This document shows positions 12,501 through 21,398 of a DNA stretch of 64,000 nt, piece by piece. The stretch is taken from NCBI GenBank assembly GCA_016647705.1, contig CM028328.1, positions 1,164,001 to 1,228,000 of the forward strand. The letters run 5' to 3'. Numbering within the stretch: the stretch's first letter is position 1; each line of letters begins with the position of its first letter. The position numbers and the translations under genes were made by a program. The stretch is from Eucommia ulmoides (Eukaryota > Streptophyta > Magnoliopsida > Garryales > Eucommiaceae). Under the pieces are notes generated by a model. The model did not search any database. It saw nothing but the letters and a program-made list of their open reading frames with translations, and was not told the DNA's origin.

Positions 12501-13400
12501 AACCAAAAGAGTTGGAATAGGAGTTGAATTCAACCACAAACTATAAGGTTTTTCCGTGTTGGTTTCATATCTGAAGTAAAAATTGCATGCGTTAATTTGC
12601 AAGTCAAATCCTAAGGCTCGAATATCGCTACCAAACGCTGCCTAAATGTTGATTACATTCGGATTTGTGTTGAATTCAACCAAAAAAGTTGAAACATGAG
12701 CCAAAGTATGAGGTTTGGGTTTCATATCTAACAAAAACTTATACCCGTTCATTTCCAATTCAAATTCTAAGGCTTGAATATTGCACTATCAAACGCTGCC
12801 TAAATTACATTCGAGTATGTGTTGAATTCAACCAAAAAAGTTGGACATAAGTTGAATTCAACCAAAGTATAAGGTTTTGGTTTCATATCTAACAAAAGAT
12901 TGTATGCATTCATTTTCAATTCAAATTCTAAGGCACGAATATGCATTACCAAATGCTGCCTAAATTAATTACATTCGAGCATGTTTTAATTCAACCAAAA
13001 AAGTTGGAACATGAGTTGAATTCAACCAAGTATAAGGATTTGGTGTCATATATAGGCATTCATTTCCAATTCAAATTATGAGGCTTGAATTATATTCCAC
13101 CAAACGCTGCCTAAAAGTTGATTACCTCGGAAAGTTGTTCTGCTAACACTATAGAAGTAAACTGAAGTCGGCATTCCTCTTTTGGCCTTGCGAGTGGCTG
13201 ACTGAGGAACATCTGTTAATAAAAATTATTGATTAAAATCAGTTGATATAGACGTTAATCTATGAGGATGAACAAAGTGGAACAAACGGGCAATACCTTT
13301 GAGAAGTTTCCATGCCATTCGCTGAGAAACATAATGCACAGCAAGTCTTTCCAGAATCCGTCTTGTAGTCACAACCGTGGTCTGAGATACAATGCAAAAT

Positions 13401-13431
<31 letters not shown>

Positions 13432-15299
13432 ACAAGGGAATAAGCTTTAGTAAGAATTTGAAACACGTAAACGAATGAATCTTGGGGTGCATTTGGGAAA
13501 GGGATTAGGTGGAGTTATTTGATTTCTAGATGGGATTTTCAGTTTTTAATTAGCAAATTTCTTAAGAAAATTTTACAAATGCCTTCTCGAAAATACTTCA
13601 TTTAAATACCTCACCCAAACACCCCCTTATAGGATTCTAAAAGTTAGTGTTTATAAAGTGAGTAGAACTACCCCCTGCACCAAGTACACACACACACATA
13701 TTCAGGCAAGTTTAAAAGCCAAGAACATAGTTTATGACCTCGTTAAGGTTCCTTAACGGTTCCATTGATCTCCACATGTAGGATAGATGTATAAAAATTG
13801 AAGCAACAAACATAGAGCCCTTTTGGTTTTCTAAATTATCCTATTATATGATAACTTATTTTTTATGAATCGATTTTGTATATTTCTCTATTTACCTCGT
13901 TTAATGAAATTACATATTGTTGTTTGAACAAAGAAACATACAATCATTAAATAAACTACATTTTTAAGGCATATTTTACTCCAATTTTATGAGAAAATAA
14001 CATTTAAACTAGAATTAAAACGGTTAACTAGCTAATTGAAGTATTTTCTTTTTAATTCTTACAAACAAATACTAAACTATAACAATTCATAAATTGACTA
14101 ACTTAAAAATAGTACAACTTGAGAATTGAAAGACAGCCAAACAAGCACATAAAGTTACATTCTTCTTCTTCCCCAAATAGGCATGGTTTCAAGCAAGAAA
14201 TAATACTATCAAGCAAAAATTCACGCATAAACATCAACTCAAGCATGCATACAAACTTCTTGAGGTTTCAGTTTGTTGAATCCCACATCCGAAGTGGGAT
14301 AAACCCAACAATCTTACCCTCACACGTCAGGCCTTTGGTCGACTAATCCTCAACCCGTCCCTACCTTTGTGGCTATTTGGGCTCTGATAGCATATACAAC
14401 CCAATGGGCCCAACTCACACTCAAAAGACGCCTTGAAAGAGAAGGATTGCCCTAGGCAAGAACAAGTAACACAAGCGATGTGGGATTCAACCCAATTGAT
14501 CCATAATTAGAGTATCATCCATGTTACAATGATTCAATTCATGACTGTATATAGAAGTATAAAACAATTTTTGAAAGAGAGATATAGGGGGAAAATCGAT
14601 CAAACTGACCTCGCGAACAATTTGCTTCACAGATTTCTTCAAAGGAACAACCAAATCTACGCGCTTCTCATCTGTAATTTCCTGTAGCTCAACATCATCC
14701 TCATCTTCTTCTTCTTGCATGGTTCGAGGCTCCAAAAGAGGCAAATAAAACAATAGGAAGGACCTTAATGATGTCAATGCAAGAGCCTTCCATTGAAAAG
14801 CAGAGAACAAGGATTTGAGATCAATTTTATACTCTTTGGTAGTGTATTTCAGTGAATCAGGCGTGAAGATCTTTCCATATGCATTTTTTATACTAGACAT
14901 ATAATCTTCATCTAATGCTGCTCCAGCATCACAATAAGCAACTGGTATTTCGCGGTTACTGTAGTATGAAATTCAAATTAATCAAGGAAAATTTGCTGAG
15001 AACCAACAGTTAGAGAGAGAAAAAATTTGAGCGACAAACAAAGAATCAATAAGAGTAAGCATGTTTCATTATTATGCATCAATCAAATCGAAGAACGAGC
15101 TGCATTGAATCCTTCAAATTTACAGAGATTTTACTCACCCGAATATAGCTCTGGAAGCAAACGGAGAACCGGCGGCGACGGAAGCAGCGGCAGTGGAAGC
15201 AGCGACTGTAGCTGAAAAAACGCCATACGAGTGAAGAGTTTGCCCAGTCCAGCTTGGATTCTTCCTGAGCAGATCCAATACTATAGCGATTCCCGCCAT
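9530..15299 (-). CDS. Conserved plant membrane protein of unknown function (six exons)
   Basis: Exons 15299-15139, 14958-14610, 13381-13297, 13212-13126, 12426-12187 and 9606-9530 join in frame to 332 aa, starting MAGIAIVLDLLRKNPSW and ending EKVLHVEL. The N-terminus has an Ala/Ser-rich stretch. The centre has FLLFYLPLLEPRT, an acidic EEEDEDD run and VVPLKKSVKQIVRE. The C-terminal half has hydrophobic segments around GHFLGVLASWVVQVGIDIYRF, SSLVFASIGAGFGALIV and the last 20 residues. From memory it resembles Arabidopsis At1g26180-like proteins, which have no assigned function, perhaps in an organelle membrane. All splice sites are GT-AG. Introns 4 and 5 are swollen by a tandem repeat and by nested transposons. 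Confidence 0.88.
9698..10125. mobile_element. Foldback MITE in intron 5 of the membrane-protein gene
   Basis: Left end TAGGGTTAATGGCAATTTTTAGTG and right end GGGACAAAGTGTAATTAACCCT are inverted relatives. The arms share TTTGTACTTTACACCC-type text. Non-coding. Confidence 0.55.
10868..12041 (+). mobile_element. Probable Copia-type solo LTR with a nested hAT MITE
   Basis: A body starting TGTGACATCTCTTAGAC and ending AAGTCTGTGACA is bracketed by AGTGT (10868-10872) and AGTGT (12037-12041, overlapping the last base by one). A TATA box in GGCCTATATAAAAGGGAGGG near 11815 and the following leader-like text fit an LTR promoter. Without the 640-base insert at 10959-11598 the LTR is about 525 bases. 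It lies sense-opposed within intron 5 of the membrane-protein gene. Confidence 0.65.
10959..11598. mobile_element. hAT-like non-autonomous element (TAGGGCTGGCAAAA ends)
   Basis: Termini TAGGGCTGGCAAAA and TTTTGTCAGCCCTA are inverted repeats. The inside is built from many copies of ACACGACACGATAA, TATCGTGTC and ACCTGATAA in both orientations, a known plant hAT-MITE pattern. The flanking 8-mers do not match well, so no intact target duplication is claimed. Nested in the solo LTR at 10868-12041. Confidence 0.75.
12490..13118. repeat. Intronic tandem repeat, about 4 units of about 155 bp
   Basis: Units recur near 12500, 12668, 12827 and 12982. Each has GTTGAATTCAACCAAAAAAGTTGG, then GGTTTCATATCTAACAAAA, CATTTCCAATTCAAATTCTAAGGC and CAAACGCTGCCTAAA. 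The array fills intron 4 of the membrane-protein gene between exons 12426 and 13126. Its consensus resembles the 115-bp array at 30.4-31.7 kb. Confidence 0.8.
14274..14483. mobile_element. Short element with TGTTGAATCCCACATC ends (TRIM/solo-LTR-like)
   Basis: Begins TGTTGAATCCCACATCC, with a nearby GAAGTGGGAT, and ends near GATGTGGGATTCAACCCA, an inverted copy of the start. GGGCTCTGATAGCATATA and CCCAATGGGCCCAAC inside recall widespread small plant LTR-like elements. In intron 2 of the membrane-protein gene. No target duplication is visible. Confidence 0.45.
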
Positions 15300-16300
15300 T
15301 TCAACTACGAATTGACGCTCCGACTAACCAAATGAATCAAATCAAAACTTCAACAACTCGATTTTCTTAGCATAATCAGATTCACCGAACAAATCCACAG
15401 CTCTCTATCGACCTCAAAGCTGAAAATAGTCTGAAAAATACTTGAACACGCGAATTTAAACAGGCGATTGAGAATCGTTTCAGGCAAATTCGAATCGAAA
15501 GGGTTGCGAATTTGCGATTGAAAGGAGGAGGGGTGATTATGAAGATCAATGGTGGTGTCTTTTGGTTTCTTAGGTTTGGAAATTTTACACATTTGGACCC
15601 CCAATTTGGGGTCAAATACCACTTTGGACCCCATAACTTTTTCCTCAAAAAACTTTGGGTTAATTGCTTTTTACCCCCCTATACTTTGATTTTATTTTAT
15701 TTTAACCTCTCCATTTTAAAAAAAAATTACTTTTTTTCCCTCCTACTTATAATAAATCAGAAAACCAACTTTGTTGTTGTTGTTGAACTTAACAGAATAT
15801 GTTAAAAAAAAATAAAAATTGTGAACAATCCACGAAATTAAAATTTTAATCCGTGCAATTTATGCGCTACAATAATTTTTTCAGAAATCCAAAATTACTA
15901 CCAAAAGTACAAAAGTCATTGTACGGCATAACAATTACTAGAATATTTTATATGAAAAATTTACAATAACTTTTATGTATTATAATAATTTTGGATTTCT
16001 GGAAAATATATTGTAACGCATGAACTACGTGGATTAAAATTTTAATTTCGTGGACTGTTCACTAATTTTTTTTTAAAATGAAATTAAATATTCCATCTAA
16101 ATTTTACATGAACTGGACAAAAATACTCTTTATTTTTAGTTTTAGTTTTAGTTTTATTTTGTGTTTGATGAAAAAGAAAATAAAAATTGAAAGAGAAGAG
16201 GGAATGAGAGCTGACAACCGAAAATGTTGGTTTTTCCGTTTTTATTACGAGAAAATATGTTGTATTTGTAAGTGTTGAATTAATTAAGTAATTTGGTCCA
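15300..16300. other. Upstream region of the membrane-protein gene with MITE pieces
   Basis: Holds the 5' flank of the minus-strand gene, then at about 15657-15800 one arm of the GGGTTAATTGCTTTTTACCCC element family (full copy at 33.5 kb), then MITE family C at 15817-16066. No other gene is seen. Confidence 0.5.
15817..16066. mobile_element. MITE family C, best copy (long near-perfect inverted repeat)
   Basis: The left arm GTGAACAATCCACGAAATTA continues as AAATTTTAATCCGTG and is mirrored at the right end, about 33 of 35 bases complementary. The interior has ACAATAATTTTTTCAGAAATCC and its inverse. Related copies lie at about 28183-28420, 33228-33480, 33838-33930 and 43771-43990. Confidence 0.75.
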
Positions 16301-16304
16301 ATTG

Positions 16305-17945
16305 TTCAACGTTCAATATGAGATCGTTTTCTAACCTCAAAGTTTGTCAAATTGTATCCGTAGCCCCTCAAGTTTTATATATGTTTCAATCCTACAAAAT
16401 AAAAAATATTATTAATGATTTTTTATGGAAATTAGACCGTGCTCGGTATATGGTCTTTTAGTGATGATGTTTTTATCATTTCATCATAAAAACTCCACTA
16501 AAAGTAAGACATTTTTATTTTTTATATTTTTTGAATAACGTATGAGAATTCTTTCATTTTCAGACAAGTTGTTTTGTTAAGAAAATATAGAGAAAATGTT
16601 TTACATTTAGTAAAATGATAAAATAATAAAAATAACTCAATGAAAAAGCGATATGCTGACCAAGACCCAATTTTAATAATATTTTTAAATTTCCAAGATT
16701 AAAATATGATGAAGGCAAATTTGGTCACCCCTAGCTTGCCCAATGAATGCCTATACGTGGACGAAGACCTTGACCAAGGTTTGACAAAATTGTCGAGTTG
16801 AACAAAGATCATATGTCCATAGTGTAGGGGTCCAACTAGCCAGGCGAGGTCTTTGGAGATTTGAACGACCAAAGGTCCAGGTCGAGTCCTGGCTGGCCAT
16901 AGTCGAGCAGAGACAATTGACCCTGCCAAGGTAAGCACACTTTGTCGAGTTGAATATACCCTGCAGGGCTCAAGGTGCCGAACTCAAATCACCAAGCCAT
17001 CTCAGAGCGGTATTTTAAGAAGGGAAACGCCTAGATGACCCTTATTAGTACATGAGATTGACCGTGAAGGTCTTCTACTAGGCACGAGTCTTTAATCGTC
17101 CTCCACTCGGTCCACCACTTAAAAGATCAGTAGATGATGTCCCCGCCCTCTAGAGTTCCCACCTTTTCTTCTATGGTCCCTGGTCGGCCATCTCCAGGTC
17201 AGACACCTCCTGGTTGACCCTCTCTATGTCGACATCCCCGGGTCGGCCATCTCATACTTGTTCATCTTTTGCTCGGCTCGAACGTCCGAGCAGGGTCGAG
17301 ATGGCTCATCATCACCTTTGAAGATGGAAGACACTCATCTCAGCACCATGGGCTAGGGCGCTTCTCCATGTTCATGTTTGGTCGGCCCATGGGCTTTTCC
17401 TAAAAGGGCTAAAAAGCCCAGGCCTAAGAGCCTAACCCCTCTACGCGCCCACACATTGGTCACGCTCTGAGTTATGATAATTAACTGATCTTGGGCCCCC
17501 TAATTTTGCAGAGCTAATCATCTTCCTCACCTATAAAAGCCAAGACATTCAATGCCTAAATGTATTGCTCATCTACCATTTCGAAGCAAATTTAGTGTCT
17601 GTCTCGTTAAGCTCTTACTCTCACGCCGAACGAGTTTCATCAGGCACAACCCTCGGTGAGTGCTTGTGTGAGTATAAGTATGGAGCTCAGTCTGGATTGG
17701 AAGGACACCAAACTTGGACTTCACGACATTTGAGAACCGTTTACTTGAATGGACGAGGTTTAGAAATTCTCCACCTCCACCTTAGCAATGAAAATCCACG
17801 TGTCTTATGACCGAAAACCAATTGAAAGTGTTAACCAATTTTCAACACCAACAAAATATATATAATATTCGAGAGACTATCTAATTTGACAAATCGCAAG
17901 CTTGAGACATCCACTCCATACTTTAAGGACTAAAAATATAAGAAA
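16305..17945. mobile_element. MITE family A, copy 3 (split by a 1.15-kb solo LTR)
   Basis: Family A text runs from about 16320 (AAGTTTGTCAAATTGTATCC, TGCTCGGTATATGGTCTTTT) to 16706. It resumes at 17854 and ends near TACTTTAAGGACTAAAAATATA at about 17940. The insert is the LTR at 16707-17853. Confidence 0.7.
16707..17853 (+). mobile_element. Solo LTR, 1147 bp, in MITE A3
   Basis: Starts TGATGAAGGCAAATTTGG, ends TTTTCAACACCAACA, and is flanked by the perfect 5-base duplication AAATA (16702-16706 and 17854-17858). A CCTATAAAAGCC TATA box near 17531 lies about 320 bases from the right end, as expected for a U3/R junction in plus orientation. No gag-pol sequence is present. Confidence 0.88.
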
Positions 17946-18067
17946 AAAAATACATTTTTGGTTCTTAGAGTATCGGGTGAGTGTCTATGTGGACTCTGAG
18001 TTTTATCAGATTACACATTTGATACCTTTAAGTTCCATATCTGTTTTAATTTCACAAAATTGAGAAG

Positions 18068-18890
18068 GAATAATGACACTTTTGACCCTTCATATGCAGT
18101 CAGTGCCCAATTAACCCCCTGTATTTAGAAATAGACACATTAGTCCCTTGACATTTCAATTTTGTTTCAATTTTGCTCCAATTAATATTTTATTAAGGTT
18201 AATGGTAATGGTAAAAGGGTGTTTAGGTCATTTCATGTTCAAATTCATTTTCTACTATTCAACCTATATGGATTAATTACACTTAGCACCCTTCATATTT
18301 TTAAAATTATATTTTTTACCCTTAACTTTTTAAATAATTATATTTATTCTCACCCTACTACCACCACCACTGCCAATCGCCATTGCCGGAGAGAGAGAGA
18401 GTATAATTATATTTTTATTTTGTTATTTTGCTTAATAAAAGGGTTAAAAAAAAATATTATTTTAAAATGAGAATGTTAGTGTAAAACGATAGGGGAGGTA
18501 TTGGCATAAACCGGTGGGCATTGGCGGTGGCGGGTGGTGGTGGAGGTAGGTGGTGGGAATGGCTGTTTGCGGTGGGGGTTGGTAGTAGCGGTGGCGGAGG
18601 CGTTGTGAGGGTGCGATAGGGTGAGAAATAAATATAATTATTTAAAAAATTAAGGGTAAAAAAATAATTTTAAAAATAAGAAGGTGCGAAGTGTAGTTAA
18701 TCCATATAAGCTAAATAGTAGAAATTGGATTTCAACACGAAATGACCAAAATACTCTTTAACCGTTACCATGGACTTTAGCAGAATAATAATTGGAGCAA
18801 AATTGAAATGTCAAGGGGCTAATGTGTCTATTTTTAAATACAACGTCCAATTGAGTACCGACTGTATTTGTAAGTGATCATAAGTATCAT
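18068..18890. mobile_element. Large hairpin (long-TIR) element inside MITE A4
   Basis: Arms of about 250-300 bases pair. GACACATTAGTCCCTTGACA and TTTTGTTTCAATTTTGCTCCAA at the left return inverted at 18795-18835. GGATTAATTACACTTAGCACCC near 18269 returns as GTGCGAAGTGTAGTTAATCC near 18690. The loop has a CCACCACCACTGCC-type stretch and a GGTGGCGG-rich partner. Long arms fit a Mutator-like non-autonomous element. A target duplication could not be fixed. Confidence 0.65.
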
Positions 18891-19262
18891 TATCTCAATT
18901 AAAAAACATTGTTAATGATTTTGAATGAAAAATGGATCGTACTCAACACATGATCTTATAATGTGGATGTTTTTGTCATTTCATCATTCGACTAAACCTA
19001 AGTCATTTTTTCCCAACGATGATTTAACGTTTTGTCTCTCTAATTTTTTACCGAAGTCGTCGTTAGAAAAAAAGTTAAAAGAAAACAATTTAAACCTTGT
19101 GAACCGATAAAAAAAAATACACTTATTATATGGTCACGTGTTGTGCAAATTCAAAATTTCATCCAAAATTATTAACAATGTTTTATTTTATGGGATTGAA
19201 ACGAATATGAAATTTGAAAGACCAAATGTGTGATTTGACAAATTCAGAGTCCACATAGATAC

Positions 19263-20571
19263 TGTCACAGGGTCGAATTTTTACCACCCAAAAAAAACCA
19301 ACTCTGTAGTGGCCTAGTTGCATTGACAACTAGCAGCCCCGTGAATGTCCTGCGACGCGGCGGAATTTCGCCGACATGGTTGTAACATACACACGTCCCA
19401 ACAACGTAATACAACGGAAATACACCGAAACACTACCGAAATGCACCCACGCAACGGCACACACACGTTTACGGGAAAACCCAACCTTGTATTACACAAC
19501 TCGGGTTACAAGGAACCAATTACAACACTTAGTCTGCAAATCCGCAGGCATTTACTCTACCCCTCAAAAACAGACTATACGTTACAATTTATAGGCAAAA
19601 ACGGCAGTTGACAGCCCCAACTGCGTAGGCAGACAGATGACACCTGTCCCGACATGTGTCAGCACCCTGGGAGTCGATTTTTCTGTCTGAAAACCAACCA
19701 AAAACCACCCAAAACTGCCCAGAACCGTCTGGTAACCAACAGTCCACCAGCTTACCAAAAGCTCAGCATCCTTCCAGCGTTTTTGCACCGTCCCAGCATC
19801 TGCCCGTTACCGTCTTGTCCTAAAATTAGCCAACGTCCTCTAATGTCTTGCTATGCCGCCTGCATGGCCGGAACGCGTCGTTGCACCCAACGACCGCCAA
19901 CGTTCCATGTGCATTTCTCGCACTAGAATGCACCGCCGCCTAACGGTGCGTCATGCTCCTACATGACTATGCCCAAAACGTAGCGTTGCGCCTACATTCT
20001 GCTTTGTTGCATCGTTCTGCCCAACGATGTCCTAACGCTGTATGCATTTTTCACACCAAAATGCACCATCGTTCCCAACAGTCCGCCACGCCGCACCCAT
20101 GACACTGTTTACCACGTATCGTTGCGCCTCCGTTGCACCATTTTGCCTCGGTACCGCACCGAGGTCTTCCCTTGGTCCCGTGACTCCCCACGAGAACCCC
20201 ATTATCGGCAACCTCTGCCGACGCTGCCAACGTCTGTCCTCGTTGTCCAACAGTGCACCGTTTTGCTAACGCATGCCCAACAGCTTGGTCCAGCGCCTCC
20301 CTGCTCCTCCAACGCATGTTTCCGCGTCCAAGGCACCGTTTACAACGTAGCGTTGCACCTACGTTGCACCATTTTGCCTCGGTACCGCACCGAGGTCTTC
20401 CACATTGCCCAACACCTGCCGGTATTGTGCCACAACGCTGCTGCCCACCGACAGGCACCAAGCTGGTGCCCTGTTTGCGAACGAACCCATCCGTGCCGCA
20501 TGCACCATGTCCGGTAGCAAATCGCACCAAGTCGGTGCTGTTTGGTTCTCCGTCATTGTTAGGGTCTAACA
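19263..20571 (+). mobile_element. Solo LTR, 1309 bp, GC-rich, in MITE A4
   Basis: Starts TGTCACAGGGTCG, ends GTTAGGGTCTAACA, and is flanked by the perfect 5-base duplication GATAC (19258-19262 and 20572-20576). It is clearly richer in G+C than its surroundings. It contains an imperfect internal repeat: TTGCACCATTTTGCCTCGGT followed by ACCGCACCGAGGTCTTCC occurs near 20134 and again near 20364. The open frames inside are by-products of the base composition. Confidence 0.88.
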
Positions 20572-20637
20572 GATACCCACTTCAGGGACCAAAAATATAA
20601 TTTTCCCAACTATTTGAACCCAAAACAAAATACAAAG

Positions 20638-21106
20638 TTGGAAAATTATATTTTTACTGCTAACCTATAGGTAAGTGTTTATGCAAACCCTGAAATTTAC
20701 TAAATTGCGCATCTGTTTTCCAAATTCTATATCTGTTATTCTGCAAAATTGAAAACGTTATTAGTAATTTTAGACAAAAAATGAGTTATTCTCAGCCCGT
20801 GATCTCCTAATGGGATTATTTTTGTTATTTCATCACTTAACTAAATCTAAAACATTTTTTTTTATAATGATTCAAGTTTTTCTCACATATTCTTCAGAAT
20901 CGTCGTTAAACAAAAAATGGTTAAAGAAAAATATCTTAATTTTAGTAAAGTGATAAAATAACAAAAATATTCTCATTAAAAGACTACCGTGCTGAGCGAA
21001 GTCTATTTTCTATCCAAAATCATTAAACGTTCTTAATTTTGTGCCGTCGAGACAAATGTAAAACTTAAGGGACCAAATGTGTAATTTGACAAACTTAAAC
21101 ACCCAC
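20638..21106. mobile_element. MITE family A, copy 5 (nearly complete)
   Basis: Runs from GGAAAATTATATTTTTACTG through AAAATTGAAAACGTTATTAG, TTATTCTCAGCCCGTGATCT and AAGTGATAAAATAACAAAAA to TGTGTAATTTGACAAACTTA. It is separated from copy 4 by only about 30 bases and ends about 290 bases before the WSS1 start codon, so it may border that gene's promoter. Confidence 0.78.
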
Positions 21107-21398
21107 CCCGATTTATAAAGCAACGTGAAATAACATCGCCGGTCACCGGCGAAATGTTGGCGGAATTTCAAATCCCGCCAAAGTAAATTTGGTCTTCGTG
21201 CCCTAATTCAAACGAGCACCAATCAATCAAATCGTTTTTGCCTCCAAAAAACCAGTTCAGATCATTGAGATCGATTCGTTTTTCTATGATCAGTAATTGG
21301 ATGTTAATTAAGTGCATGGCGATTTGATTTCCGAGTCCAAATTTTGAGGTTTTTGATTTCGAAAACGCGGCGGTGGTAGGTTCTCCGGCAACATTCCG

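Larger units (their letters stand above)
17946..20606. mobile_element. MITE family A, copy 4 (carries two nested insertions)
   Basis: Left arm from CATTTTTGGTTCTTAGAG near 17955 to about 18068. The middle resumes at about 18890 (ATTGTTAATGATTTTGAATG, CAACACATGATCTT, CGACTAAACCTAAG) and continues to 19262. The right end is at 20577-20606 (CACTTCAGGGACCAAAAATA). The inserts are a hairpin element (about 18068-18890) and a solo LTR (19263-20571). Confidence 0.75.

Noticed and set aside
17565-17810. 81-codon ORF near 17.6 kb
   Set aside because: It lies downstream of the TATA box inside the solo LTR at 16707-17853 and has no family resemblance.
19314-20600. Several overlapping ORFs of 60-160 codons in a GC-rich block
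   Set aside because: They lie wholly inside a solo LTR with a perfect 5-bp duplication, have no recognisable domain, and exist on both strands because the LTR is GC-rich.
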